From positions 1-64,000 of the forward strand of contig NZ_WOFH01000002.1 of assembly GCF_009733595.1 (NCBI RefSeq): a stretch of DNA of 64,000 nt. Direction: 5' to 3'. Origin of the DNA: Actinomadura litoris. Its GTDB lineage: Bacteria > Actinomycetota > Actinomycetes > Streptosporangiales > Streptosporangiaceae. Below the pieces are notes generated by a model. The model was not told the origin of the DNA. It saw only the letters and a program-made list of their open reading frames with translations, and made no database searches. Both the position numbers and the translations under genes were made by a program. This document shows positions 8,654 through 17,666 of this stretch, piece after piece. Positions within the stretch are counted from its first letter, which is position 1, and every line of letters begins with the position of its first letter.

Positions 8654-9036
8654 TGCCCGACGAGCCGGACGACCTGTGGGTCGACGAGATGGCCGGGCCC
8701 GTCGTGCGTCCCTTCGCCGTGGCCGGCGGCCGGACGCGGCAGAGCGGCGCGGACGACCTCGACCTCATCGCGATCGTCACCACCGCCGAGGTCCCGATGC
8801 CGGATCCGAGCACGCTCGGGCCCGAGGACGAGCGGATCCTGGAGCTGTGCCTGCGGCCGCGGTCGGTGGCCGAGCTGGCGGCCGACCTGAGCCTGCCGGT
8901 CGGGGTGGTCCGCGTGCTGCTGAGCGACCTGCTGCGGCGGGCGCTGGTGACGGTGGACCGGCCCGCCGCGACCGCCACCGGGCGCCCCGACCCGCGTCTC
9001 CTCAAGGAAGTGATCGATGGTCTCCGTGCGCTATGA
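8653..9036 (+). CDS. DUF742 family protein (CvnC type)
   Basis: 127 aa. It has the N-terminal VRPFAVAGGRTR motif and the winged-helix-like RSVAELAADLSLPVGVVRVLL typical of DUF742, the third protein of conservons. It starts on the stop codon of the kinase-like gene (TGATG) and overlaps the next gene by 20 bases, so the three are co-translated. In full conservons a roadblock/LC7 protein comes before it and a small GTPase after it; neither is present in this operon. Confidence 0.87.
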   Translation: MPDEPDDLWVDEMAGPVVRPFAVAGGRTRQSGADDLDLIAIVTTAEVPMPDPSTLGPEDERILELCLRPRSVAELAADLSLPVGVVRVLLSDLLRRALVTVDRPAATATGRPDPRLLKEVIDGLRAL

Positions 9037-10327
9037 CCGGCGCGGCCTGCCGAGGTTCAAGGCCCTGATGGCGAGCGCGGCCCTGCTCGCGGTGGTCGCG
9101 GCGGCCGGGTGCGGCTCGGGCGACGGGCGGGTCGAGGCGGGCGCGCCCGGGGTGACCGACAAGCCGTGCCCCGAGGCCGTGAACAAGGACCACGGCTGCA
9201 TCTACCTCGGCACCATCTCCGACCTGACCACCGGCCCGTTCCGGGCGCTCGGGTCGGCGGTGACCAAGGCGCAGCGCGCGTTCTGGGACCGCGTCAACCG
9301 GCAGGGCGGCATCGGCGGCTACGACATCGACGTGGTGACCTACGTCCGCGACAACCACTACCAGCCGCAGGCGCACGTCCGCGCGTACGACGAGATGAAG
9401 GACAGGGTCCTGGCGCTCGCGCAGACGTTCGGCTCGCCCGAGACCGACGCGATCCTCGGCGACCTGCGCGCGAAGAAGATGATCGCGCTGCCCGTCTCCT
9501 GGACCTCGCGCTGGGAGTTCGAGGACGACATCGTCGAGTCGGGCTCCTCCTACTGCTTCGAGGCGATGAACGCCGTCGACTACGGCGCGGACGAGTACGG
9601 CGCGAAGAGCGTGATGGCGATCCACTACACCGGCGACTACGGCGACGACGCGGCGGCGGGCGCGCGGATCGGCGCGCGGGCGCGCGGGCTGTCCTTCACC
9701 GACGTCCCGACCACGCAGGGCGCGGCGGTGCAGAACGCCGCCGTGCAGGCGATCATGACGCGCAAGCCCGACCTCGTCGTGCTCACGACGTCGCCGGACG
9801 ACGCCGCCTCCATCATCGGCAGGACGGTCGACGCCGGGTTCCGGGGCCGCTTCATCGGCGACAACCCGACGTGGGACCGGAGCATGCTGCGCGACCCGTC
9901 CGCGAGCGCGATCAAGTCGCGCTACCTCCAGGTCGCGCCGTGGAAGCCGTACGCGACCGACTCGCCGGGCCACACCGCGATGCGGCAGGCGGTCGGCCGG
10001 ACCGAGCCCGACGACAACCTCGTCTCGGGGTGGGCGCTGTCGTATCCGCTGAAGGCGGCCCTGCAGCGGGCGGTCCAGAAGAAGGACCTGACCCGCGCGG
10101 GCCTGTTCGCGGCGGTCCGCGAGATCACCTACGTCGACTACGAGGGCATCCTGCCGTCCGAGGCGGGCAACTCCTCCGGCACGCCGAACGACTCGGCGTT
10201 CCGCAAGACGGTGTTCTCCCGGCCGGACGAGCACGAGTTCTCCGGCCTCAAGGTGCTCACCGACTTCACCGAGGGCCCGACGGCGAAGGGCTACCGGCTC
10301 GACCGGCCCTGCCTCGCCGGGCCGTGA
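9017..10327 (+). CDS. periplasmic-binding-type lipoprotein (branched-chain amino acid-like)
   Basis: 436 aa. The signal peptide ends in a lipobox VVAAAGC with Cys32, so it should be anchored outside the membrane. The body is a type I periplasmic-binding fold as in Leu/Ile/Val or amide receptors: YLGTISDLTTGPF near the start and FxxxVNxxGGIxGxxI. An SD-like AAGGA lies eight bases before the ATG. There are no permease or ATPase genes nearby. Joined to the NIT-kinase and DUF742 genes by overlaps, it is more likely a sensor or ligand-presenting partner than part of an importer; that role is inference. Confidence 0.87.
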   Translation: MVSVRYDRRGLPRFKALMASAALLAVVAAAGCGSGDGRVEAGAPGVTDKPCPEAVNKDHGCIYLGTISDLTTGPFRALGSAVTKAQRAFWDRVNRQGGIGGYDIDVVTYVRDNHYQPQAHVRAYDEMKDRVLALAQTFGSPETDAILGDLRAKKMIALPVSWTSRWEFEDDIVESGSSYCFEAMNAVDYGADEYGAKSVMAIHYTGDYGDDAAAGARIGARARGLSFTDVPTTQGAAVQNAAVQAIMTRKPDLVVLTTSPDDAASIIGRTVDAGFRGRFIGDNPTWDRSMLRDPSASAIKSRYLQVAPWKPYATDSPGHTAMRQAVGRTEPDDNLVSGWALSYPLKAALQRAVQKKDLTRAGLFAAVREITYVDYEGILPSEAGNSSGTPNDSAFRKTVFSRPDEHEFSGLKVLTDFTEGPTAKGYRLDRPCLAGP

Positions 10328-10331
10328 ACGC

Positions 10332-11150
10332 TCACCGTCCGGCGCGGATGCGGCCGACGGCGAACTGCGCGACGCGGACGGCGGCCGCCGGGCTCAGCCG
10401 GGCGCCGCGCCACGCCGCCCGGCCGTACGCGGGCGCCACGATCAGCGCCTGGTTGCGCGCGACGCCCCGCATGATGTCGCGAGCCAGCCTGCCTGTCGTG
10501 TAGGGACGCGGCGCCGCGCGCGCGATGTCGTCCGCGGCGTCGCCGCTCAGCGGCGTCTCCGGCAGGTCCGGGTTGATGTTGCGCAGCAGCGGCGTGTCGA
10601 CGAAGCTCGGGCAGACGGCGCTGACCCGGACGCCGCGTCCGGCCGCCTCGGCGCGCAGCCCGAGCGACAGCCCGACGACCGCGTGCTTGGTCGCGGTGTA
10701 GGGGATCCCGGCCGGCATCGGGACGAGCCCGGCGAGCGAGGCGGTGTTGACGATGTGCCCGCGCCCCTGCTCCAGCATGATCGGGTACGCGGCGTGGACG
10801 CCGTGCACGACGCCCCGCAGGTTGACGTCGATCGCGCGGTTCCAGTGGTCGAGCGCCAGCTCCTCGGCGAGCCCGCCGATCGCGATGCCCGCGTTGTTGA
10901 ACACGAGGTCGAGGCGTCCGTGCTCGTCCCGCACGGCGCCGTACAGCGCCGCGACGGCGGCGGCGTCGGTGACGTCGAGCGGCGCGGCGACCGCCGTGCC
11001 GCGGCGCAGGCCGTTCAGCCGGTCGGCGACGGCCCGCGCGCCCGCGGCGTCGATGTCGGCGACGACGGCGGTGTCGCCGCGCGCCACCAGCGAGGTCGCG
11101 ATGGCGCGGCCGATGCCCGAGGCGCCCCCGGTCACGATCGCGACGCTCAT
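10332..11150 (-). CDS. SDR family oxidoreductase
   Basis: 272 aa classical SDR: TGGASGIGRA at residues 7-16, NNAG, and YTATK as catalytic Tyr/Lys. Typical size with a short C-terminal extension. Its ATG overlaps the stop of the di-iron oxygenase gene (ATGA), so the two are translationally coupled and probably act in one pathway, with the SDR using an alcohol or ketone related to the oxygenase product. The substrate is unknown. It converges with the lipoprotein gene four bases away. Confidence 0.9.
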   Translation of the reverse strand: MSVAIVTGGASGIGRAIATSLVARGDTAVVADIDAAGARAVADRLNGLRRGTAVAAPLDVTDAAAVAALYGAVRDEHGRLDLVFNNAGIAIGGLAEELALDHWNRAIDVNLRGVVHGVHAAYPIMLEQGRGHIVNTASLAGLVPMPAGIPYTATKHAVVGLSLGLRAEAAGRGVRVSAVCPSFVDTPLLRNINPDLPETPLSGDAADDIARAAPRPYTTGRLARDIMRGVARNQALIVAPAYGRAAWRGARLSPAAAVRVAQFAVGRIRAGR

Positions 11151-12154
11151 GCGCGCGCCCCGCCCGACGGCTCGACGGCGCGGCGCGTCCGCGGCTCGTC
11201 CCAGATCCCGAACGCCTTCCAGATCCGCCGGTTGACCGGGTCGACCACGCCGAGCTCGGCCATCAGGTCGCGGATCTTGCCCACCGAGTTGGAGATCTCC
11301 GCCTGCGACGCCTCGCTCCGGTACGCGGCGCGCACCACGTCCTTCGGGATGCCGAAGTGCCGCACCATCGGGCCGGGCGGGGCCAGCATGATCCGCGCCA
11401 TCACGCCGAGCACGACCGGGGTCGCGACGCCGAGGATCCGGCGGCGCAGCGGCCTCATCGCGGGCACCCGGTGCCGGAGGTAGTGCCGGGCGAAGGAGAT
11501 GTGCCGGGCCTCCTCCGCGATGTGGATCTTCATGATCGTCTCTTCCAGCGGGTGCTTGATGTGCCCGCCCTTCAGCGACTTGCGCTGGACGTAGTCGATC
11601 GGGTCCTCGCCGCCGAGCACGAACACGAAGAACATCTCGGTGTTGATCAGCGGGATCCACGGGGCGGCCTGGGCGATCAGGCTGAGCGAGCGCGGCATGC
11701 CCCGGATCGGCATCCCGGTCCGGTTCACGAACTCCTGGAACATCATCCCGTGGTGACACTCCTCGGTCGTCTCGTGGTAGACGTACCGGAACTCCGGGCG
11801 GCCGTTCGGCAGCCGGTAGGCGTAGTTGAGCAGGCCCCGCTTCAGCAGGTTCTCGAACTGGAGCCCGATCTTCATCGCGGTCGCGACCCGCCACAGCCCG
11901 ATCTGGGCCTGCACCTCCGGCGGCTGCGCCTGGTACCAGGCGGTCTCGCCGAGCCGGTCGAACGGCGGCAGCACCCAGCGCGGATCGTTCTTGTCGACCG
12001 CGAACTCCGGGTCCTCCCACGGGATGTCGGCGTAGGCCTCCCAGTGCTTGTCGACCGACGCCCTGTTCAGCCGGTCGATGACACCGAGGTAGGACTTCGC
12101 GTCGGTGACCTGCGCGCGGACCTCGTCGGCGAGTTCGGTGGGGGCTTTCGGCAT
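11147..12154 (-). CDS. AurF-like di-iron oxygenase
   Basis: 335 aa. Two clusters suit a helical di-iron centre: YHETTEECHHGMMFQEF and HIAEEARHISFARHY, that is ExxxECHH and EEARH metal-ligand helices as in AurF-type N-oxygenases. AurF oxidises an aromatic amine, but most family members have unknown substrates. The start is ATG 12154 with GAGGGAG upstream; an in-frame extension further upstream has no RBS. It lies between a TetR gene (64 bases upstream) and an SDR gene (overlapping downstream) on the same strand. Confidence 0.82.
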   Translation of the reverse strand: MPKAPTELADEVRAQVTDAKSYLGVIDRLNRASVDKHWEAYADIPWEDPEFAVDKNDPRWVLPPFDRLGETAWYQAQPPEVQAQIGLWRVATAMKIGLQFENLLKRGLLNYAYRLPNGRPEFRYVYHETTEECHHGMMFQEFVNRTGMPIRGMPRSLSLIAQAAPWIPLINTEMFFVFVLGGEDPIDYVQRKSLKGGHIKHPLEETIMKIHIAEEARHISFARHYLRHRVPAMRPLRRRILGVATPVVLGVMARIMLAPPGPMVRHFGIPKDVVRAAYRSEASQAEISNSVGKIRDLMAELGVVDPVNRRIWKAFGIWDEPRTRRAVEPSGGARA

Positions 12155-12218
12155 GTCGGACTCCCTCGGGGCTGGTACGGGCGGCGTCGCCGTCGCCGGG
12201 CTGCTGTGTCGGGGGCCT

Positions 12219-12893
12219 TCAGGTCCTGGTGGGGACGGCGGTGGACGCGGCGGTGGGGGAGGCGCCGGGCTCGGGGACGAGTTGGCGCGCGAAGTCCTTG
12301 AGCGTGCGCAGGACGGCCTCCTGGTGGCCGCTCTCGTCGTCGTCCAGCGCGTTCTGCACCGACAGGCCGACGAACATCGCGAACACGCCGCGCAGGACGC
12401 TGTCGGTGAACTCCGGCGTGAGCGTGTTCGCGGGGAACAGCCGCTCGAACGTCTCCACGATGACCTGGAGGACGCGCTCGTTGAGGTCGCGGCAGAGCGG
12501 GCGCAGCTCGTCGTCGGTGCGGGCCGCCACCGCAAGCTCGGTCAGCGCCTTGGCGGGCTTGTCGCGGAACACCTCCCACAGCAGGTCGAGCGCGCCCGCG
12601 ACGTCGCGCCGCTCCGCCGGGAGCACCGCGAAGGCCCGCTCGTAGGCCAGCCGCTGCGCCTCAAGGAGGTGCTCCAGCGCCGCCGCGACCAGGACCATCT
12701 TCGTCGGGTAGTGGTGCTGCTGCGCCCCGCGCGACACCCCGGCGCGGCGCGCCACCTCGGTGGTGGACGTGCCGGACCAGCCGAGGTCCACCAGGCAGTC
12801 CATGGTGGCGTCGAGGAGTCTGGCCTGGGTCCGGGAGCGGCGTTCCTCCTGGGTACGGCGGCTCCCGCCGTGGCGGCGGCGTCTCACTGGCAC
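12219..12893 (-). CDS. TetR family regulator
   Basis: 224 aa from GTG 12893. The helix-turn-helix TEVARRAGVSRGAQQHHYPT follows the usual RTQxRLLDATMDCL helix. The C-terminal domain is typical of regulators near lipid or oxygenase genes. A TACCGT hexamer ends seven bases before the GTG, suggesting a leaderless message; the frame is open further upstream but without a start signal. It is first in an operon with the AurF-like and SDR genes, which it probably represses. Confidence 0.87.
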   Translation of the reverse strand: MPVRRRRHGGSRRTQEERRSRTQARLLDATMDCLVDLGWSGTSTTEVARRAGVSRGAQQHHYPTKMVLVAAALEHLLEAQRLAYERAFAVLPAERRDVAGALDLLWEVFRDKPAKALTELAVAARTDDELRPLCRDLNERVLQVIVETFERLFPANTLTPEFTDSVLRGVFAMFVGLSVQNALDDDESGHQEAVLRTLKDFARQLVPEPGASPTAASTAVPTRT

Positions 12894-12900
12894 AACCCCG

Positions 12901-12906
12901 ACGGTA
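12901..12906 (-). promoter_or_regulatory. -10 element of the TetR/AurF operon (leaderless)
   Basis: TACCGT on the minus strand with seven bases before GTG 12893. Confidence 0.45.
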
Positions 12907-12913
12907 CGAGCGC

Positions 12914-12945
12914 ACAAACAAGCAAGCAAGCCTGCATGTATGTTG
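12914..12945. promoter_or_regulatory. candidate operator of the TetR/AurF operon
   Basis: An imperfect inverted repeat upstream of the -10: the left arm CAAACAAGCAAGC is matched by GCATGTATGTTG on the right, whose reverse complement is CAACATACATGC. The left arm also holds three AAGC tandem steps. It is the only palindromic sequence in the 206-base gap and overlaps the expected -35 region. Confidence 0.45.
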
Positions 12946-13099
12946 CGCCGGTCACAATTGGACGCCGCGTCTGATTCGATCTTCCCGGCCGTACCGCGCG
13001 GGGCGTAGCCGGGGCGGGGCGCGCACACCCGGAGGCGCAGCACAGGTACCTCTCCTGGCCCGACGACGCGCGGCACGTCCCGGCGACACGATCCCGGAC

Positions 13100-13879
13100 A
13101 TGGCAAACGCGGCACAGGCAAGGCAAGCGACCAACGACGAGAAGAGGGGCCGGGGAGGGGCCAAGACGGTCCGGCTCAGCAAGGTGTACGGCACGGGCGA
13201 CATGGCCGTCCGCGTGCTGGACGAGGTCAGCGTGGAGTTCCCGGACGGACGGTTCACGGCGATCATGGGCCCGTCCGGCGCCGGGAAGTCCACGCTGATG
13301 CACTGCGTGGCGGGCCTGGACGCGGCGACCTCCGGCCAGGTCTACGTCGGCGACCAGGAGCTCGGCGCGCTGTCGGACCGGGCGCTCACCCGGCTGCGGC
13401 GCGAGCGGATCGGGTTCGTGTTCCAGGCGTTCAACCTGCTCCCGACGCTGACCGCGCGCGACAACATCACGCTGCCGATGACCCTCGCGGGGACGAGCCC
13501 GGACCGGGAGTGGTTCGACACGGTGGTGCGCGTCCTGAAGCTGGGGGAGCGGCTCACGCACCGGCCGTCGGAGCTGTCGGGCGGGCAGCAGCAGCGGGTG
13601 GCGCTCGCGCGGGCGCTGGTCACCCGCCCGCGGATCGTGTTCGCGGACGAGCCGACCGGCAACCTCGACTCCCGCACGGGCGCCGAGGTGCTGACGCTCC
13701 TGCGCGAGGCCGTGGACGACCTGGGCCAGACCGTCGCGATGGTCACCCACGACCCGGTCGCGGCGGCGCGCGCCGACGCGGTCGTGTTCCTCGCCGACGG
13801 GCGGATCGTCGACGTCATGGACGCGCCCACGCCCGACCGGGTGCTGGACCGCATGCGCGGGCTGGGGGACCACTCATGA
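13100..13879 (+). CDS. ABC transporter ATP-binding protein (MacB/LolD type)
   Basis: 259 aa. Walker A GPSGAGKST, signature LSGGQQQRVALARAL and Walker B IVFADEPTGNLD are intact, with the GNLDS step typical of the MacB/LolD/FtsE branch. It supplies energy to the FtsX-type permease that follows; the genes overlap by four bases (ATGA). A basic 20-residue N-terminal tail precedes the domain. No RBS is clear before the ATG. Confidence 0.94.
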   Translation: MANAAQARQATNDEKRGRGGAKTVRLSKVYGTGDMAVRVLDEVSVEFPDGRFTAIMGPSGAGKSTLMHCVAGLDAATSGQVYVGDQELGALSDRALTRLRRERIGFVFQAFNLLPTLTARDNITLPMTLAGTSPDREWFDTVVRVLKLGERLTHRPSELSGGQQQRVALARALVTRPRIVFADEPTGNLDSRTGAEVLTLLREAVDDLGQTVAMVTHDPVAAARADAVVFLADGRIVDVMDAPTPDRVLDRMRGLGDHS

Positions 13880-16386
13880 TCGGCATCGTCCTGAAGGAGC
13901 TGTGGGGCCGCAAGCGGCGCCTGGCGGGCTCGCTGATCGCGGTGTTCCTCGGCGTGACGTTCCTGACGGGAACGCTCGTCCTGGGGGACACGCTCGCGGG
14001 AAGCATCGACGGCTACTTCTCCCGCGCCTACGGGGAGACCGACGTCAGTATCAGGAACTCGACCAGCGTCAGCGACGCGCCGTGGAGCGCGCGCGGGGAG
14101 ATCGACGCGTCCGTCCTGGAGCGCGTCAGGAAGGTGAACGGCGTCGCCAACGCCGAGCCCTACATCCAGGGCTCGGGCCAGCTCCTCGCCAAGGACGGCA
14201 CGACGATCCAGTCGCGCGGCCCCCGCACGGCGGGCAACTGGATGACCGACCCCAAGCTCAACCCGTACCGGCTCGCCGAGGGCCGCGCCCCGCGCGCCCC
14301 GGACGAGGTCGTCATCGACAAGATGTTCGCCGACAAGGGCAAGCTCAAGGTCGGCGACCGGACGGCGGTGCTCACCCCCGACCGGGTCGCCGTCACGGTG
14401 GTCGGCATCAGCAGGTTCGGCGACCAGGACGCCTTCGGGGAGACCTCGTTCACCGCCTTCAGCCTGGAGGGGGCGCGGCGGCACGTCACCCGGACGCCCG
14501 GCCTCGTCACCGGCGTGTGGCTGCGCGCGGCGGACGGCGTCGGCCAGGACGAGCTGGCCGCCAGGGTCAGGCCCGTCCTCGCCCCCGGCACCGAGGCCGT
14601 CACCGGCAAGGCGCAGGTCGACGAGGGCATGACCATGGTCGAGGACGGCTTCCTGCGCGTGTTCCGGATCGTGCTCGGCGCGTTCGGCGGCGTCGCGCTG
14701 CTGGTCGCGGCGTTCAGCATCCACAACACGTTCGCGATCACCACGGCGCAGCGGACCCGCGAGTCGGCGCTGCTGCGCGCCCTCGGCGCCGGCCGCCGCC
14801 AGGTCGTGACGCTCGTCGGCGTCGAGGCCCTCGTGGTCGGCGGCGCCGCGACGCTCGCCGGGCTCGCGGGCGGCTACGGGTTCGCGGCCCTGCTCCGGCA
14901 GCTGTTCACCCAGCTCAAGATCGGGATCGCGATGGAGGGCCTCGTCGTGTCGGCGACCTCGGTGCTGATCGCGGCGCCGGTCGGGATCGCGGTGACGCTG
15001 GTCGCCGCGCTCGGCCCCGCGCTCAAGGCGTCGCGGGTCCCGCCGCTGGCCGCGCTGCGCGAGGTGGCCGTGGAGGCGGGGCGCCCGTCCGACACGCGGG
15101 TCATCGTCGGGGGCGTGCTGGCGGCGGTCGCCGCGGGCACCGTGGTCCTCGGCGCGGTCGGCGAGCAGACGGCGATGGCCGCCGCGGGCGCGGTGCTCAC
15201 CGTCGTCGCGATGGTCGTGCTCGGGCCGGTCGCGGCCCGCCCGGTCGCCGCCCTCGCCGGCGGGCCCGCCGCCCGGCTGCGCGGCGTCTCCGGGCGGCTC
15301 GCCCGCGACAACGCCGGCCGCAGCCCCGCCCGCACCGCAGGCGCCGCGACCGCGCTGATGATCGGCGTCGGCGTCGTCACGCTGCTGACGGTGTTCATCG
15401 GCTCGCTGCGCGCCAACCTGGAGGACGGCGTCGCCGGGTCGTTCAAGGGCGCGATCGTCGTGGACGGCGGCAGCAACGAGACCGCCGGGTTCAGCACCGC
15501 CCTCGCCGGGCAGGCCGCGCGCCTCCCGCAGATCCAGAACGCCGCCGGGCTCGGCAACGGCAACATGCGGGTGGACGGGAAGAACGCGGGCGTCCACGTC
15601 GGCGACCCGTCCGCGCTGCGCCGCGTCCTCGACCTGGACGTGCGGCAGGGCAGCCTCGCCGACCCCGGCGCGTTCGCGGTGTCCAAGAAGGTCGCCGACG
15701 ACAAGGGGTGGCGCGCCGGGTCGGCCGTCGGCGTGCAGTTCGCCGACGGCGCCCGCCAGACGCTGCGGATCGGCGCGGTCTACGAGAACGCCGACCTGGT
15801 CGGCGACTACCTCGTGCCGAGGACGGTCTGGAACGCCCACACCCGGCAGCCGCTCGACCTCATGGCGTTCGTCGAGCTGCGGCCCGGCGCGTCCGCGGGC
15901 GATGTGAGGCAGGCGCTCACCGCGCTCGCCAAGCCCTACGGCGCGCCGGAGGTGGAGACCCGGGACGCCTTCGTCTCCCGCCAGACCGAGGAGATGAACG
16001 GCTTCATCGGCGTCGTCTACGGGATGCTGATCCTCGCGATCGTCATCGCGCTGCTCGGCATCGCCAACACGCTGTCGCTGTCGGTGCACGAGCGGACCCG
16101 CGAGCTCGGCCTGCTGCGCGCGGTCGGCGCGACCCGTCCGCAGGTCAGGTCCATGATCCGGTGGGAGTCGGTGATCGTCGCGCTGTTCGGCACGGCCGGC
16201 GGCCTCGGCCTCGGGCTGTTCCTCGGCTGGGGGCTCGGCACCGCGCTCGGCAACCCGTTCGCGCCGCAGGCCGTCCAGGTGACGATCATCGCGGTGGTCG
16301 GGACCGTGGCGGGCGCGCTCGCCGCGATCCGCCCGGCCCGCCGCGCGGCGCGGCTGGGGATCCTGTCCGCGATCGCCTCGGTGTGA
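13876..16386 (+). CDS. FtsX-like ABC permease (MacB family, double domain)
   Basis: 836 aa. An N-terminal membrane helix (about 17-38) is followed by an extracytoplasmic MacB-PCD domain and three membrane helices ending near residue 390. A second copy of the arrangement, extracytoplasmic domain plus three helices with the LGIANTLSLSVHERTRELGLLRAVG signature (quoted in part: LSLSVHERTRELGLLRAVGA), ends at the C-terminus. The first FtsX domain carries the matching QRTRESALLRALGAGRRQV. Such transporters do not import nutrients but export lipids or peptides or act mechanically at the envelope; the substrate is unknown. It is coupled to the ATPase gene. Confidence 0.92.
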   Translation: MIGIVLKELWGRKRRLAGSLIAVFLGVTFLTGTLVLGDTLAGSIDGYFSRAYGETDVSIRNSTSVSDAPWSARGEIDASVLERVRKVNGVANAEPYIQGSGQLLAKDGTTIQSRGPRTAGNWMTDPKLNPYRLAEGRAPRAPDEVVIDKMFADKGKLKVGDRTAVLTPDRVAVTVVGISRFGDQDAFGETSFTAFSLEGARRHVTRTPGLVTGVWLRAADGVGQDELAARVRPVLAPGTEAVTGKAQVDEGMTMVEDGFLRVFRIVLGAFGGVALLVAAFSIHNTFAITTAQRTRESALLRALGAGRRQVVTLVGVEALVVGGAATLAGLAGGYGFAALLRQLFTQLKIGIAMEGLVVSATSVLIAAPVGIAVTLVAALGPALKASRVPPLAALREVAVEAGRPSDTRVIVGGVLAAVAAGTVVLGAVGEQTAMAAAGAVLTVVAMVVLGPVAARPVAALAGGPAARLRGVSGRLARDNAGRSPARTAGAATALMIGVGVVTLLTVFIGSLRANLEDGVAGSFKGAIVVDGGSNETAGFSTALAGQAARLPQIQNAAGLGNGNMRVDGKNAGVHVGDPSALRRVLDLDVRQGSLADPGAFAVSKKVADDKGWRAGSAVGVQFADGARQTLRIGAVYENADLVGDYLVPRTVWNAHTRQPLDLMAFVELRPGASAGDVRQALTALAKPYGAPEVETRDAFVSRQTEEMNGFIGVVYGMLILAIVIALLGIANTLSLSVHERTRELGLLRAVGATRPQVRSMIRWESVIVALFGTAGGLGLGLFLGWGLGTALGNPFAPQAVQVTIIAVVGTVAGALAAIRPARRAARLGILSAIASV

Positions 16387-16395
16387 GGCCGGCCC

Positions 16396-16426
16396 GTGAC
16401 CCCGGGGATCACCCCCCCGGGGTCAC
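16396..16426 (+). terminator. terminator after the ABC permease
   Basis: GTGACCCCGGGG and CCCCGGGGTCAC form a 12-bp perfect stem with a short loop ten bases after the permease stop. No U-tract follows, as is usual in these genomes. Confidence 0.75.
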
Positions 16427-16440
16427 CGGCCGCGCGCGGA

Positions 16441-16446
16441 TAGGGT
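16441..16446 (+). promoter_or_regulatory. -10 element of the aminotransferase gene (leaderless)
   Basis: TAGGGT with six bases to ATG 16453. Confidence 0.5.
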
Positions 16447-16452
16447 GTCCCC

Positions 16453-17664
16453 ATGCAGGTCAACCAGTCGGGCAAGCTGGCCAACGTCTGTTACGACATC
16501 CGGGGACCGGTGCTCAAGCGCGCCAAGCGGCTTGAGGCCGAGGGCAACAAGATCCTCAAGTTGCACATCGGCAACCCGGCCCCGTTCGGCTTCGAGGCCC
16601 CGCCCGAACTCCTCCAGGACATGATCCGCAACCTCCCCGAGGCGCACGGCTACAGCGACTCCAAGGGCATCCTGCCCGCCCGCCGCGCCGTCGTGCAGCG
16701 CTGCGAGGACGGCGGCGTCACCGGCGTGGACGTCGAGGACGTCTACCTCGGCAACGGCGTGTCCGAGCTGATCGTCATGACCCTCCAGGCGCTGCTCAAC
16801 GACGGCGACGAGGTGCTGATCCCGGCGCCCGACTACCCGCTGTGGACGGCGGCGACGTCGCTGTGCGGCGGCACCCCCGTCCACTACCTGTGCGACGAGG
16901 ACGCCGGATGGGAGCCCAGCCTGGACGACATCGAGTCCAAGATCGGCGACCGCACCCGCGCGATCGTGATCATCAACCCGAACAACCCGACCGGCGCCGT
17001 CTACTCCCGCGACGTCCTCACCCGCGTCGTCGAGGTGGCCCGCCGCCGCAACCTGATCATCCTCGCCGACGAGATCTACGACCGGATCCTCTACGACGGC
17101 GCGGAGCACGTCCCGATCGCGTCGCTGGCCCCCGACCTGCTCTGCCTCACCTTCGGCGGGCTGTCCAAGAACTACCGGGTGGCGGGCTTCCGCGCCGGCT
17201 GGGTCGTGCTGTCGGGCCCGAAGGAGCACGCCGAGTCCTACATCGAGGGCCTGGACATCCTCGCCAACATGCGGCTGTGCCCGAACGTCCCCGGCCAGCA
17301 CGCCGTCCAGGCCGCGCTCGGCGGCCACCAGAGCATCGACGACCTCGTCCTGCCGACGGGCCGCCTCGGCGAGCAGCGCGACCGCGCCTGGAAGCTGCTG
17401 AACGACCTGCCCGGCGTGAGCTGCGCCCGGCCCCAGGGCGCCCTGTACGTCTTCCCGCGCCTGGACCCCGAGATGTACCCGATCGAGGACGACATGCGCT
17501 TCGCCCTCGACCTCCTGGAGCAGCAGAAACTCCTCGTCGTCCAGGGGTCGGGGTTCAACTGGCCCTCCACCGACCACTTCCGCGTCGTCACCCTCCAGTA
17601 CGCCGACGACCTGGAGGACGCGGTGGGCCGCATCGGCGAGTTCCTCCAGACCTACCGGCGCTGA
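16453..17664 (+). CDS. alaA: PLP-dependent aminotransferase, AlaA-like
   Basis: 403 aa fold-type I aminotransferase. The PLP lysine is Lys239 in GGLSKNYRVAGFRAGW, which closely fits the AlaA glutamate-pyruvate aminotransferase group. NPNNPTGAVYS and DEIYDRILYDG are the other class I signatures. It would interconvert pyruvate/glutamate and alanine/2-oxoglutarate in the cytosol. The start is the ATG after a TAGGGT -10 with no room for an RBS. It converges with the helicase gene, two bases apart. The assignment to AlaA rests on motifs only. Confidence 0.88.
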   Translation: MQVNQSGKLANVCYDIRGPVLKRAKRLEAEGNKILKLHIGNPAPFGFEAPPELLQDMIRNLPEAHGYSDSKGILPARRAVVQRCEDGGVTGVDVEDVYLGNGVSELIVMTLQALLNDGDEVLIPAPDYPLWTAATSLCGGTPVHYLCDEDAGWEPSLDDIESKIGDRTRAIVIINPNNPTGAVYSRDVLTRVVEVARRRNLIILADEIYDRILYDGAEHVPIASLAPDLLCLTFGGLSKNYRVAGFRAGWVVLSGPKEHAESYIEGLDILANMRLCPNVPGQHAVQAALGGHQSIDDLVLPTGRLGEQRDRAWKLLNDLPGVSCARPQGALYVFPRLDPEMYPIEDDMRFALDLLEQQKLLVVQGSGFNWPSTDHFRVVTLQYADDLEDAVGRIGEFLQTYRR

Positions 17665-17666
17665 GG

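Noticed and set aside
13342..16089. 915-codon open frame on the minus strand opposite the ABC permease
   Set aside because: Composition is low-complexity Arg/Gly/Ala and no domain is recognisable; the plus-strand permease is clear.
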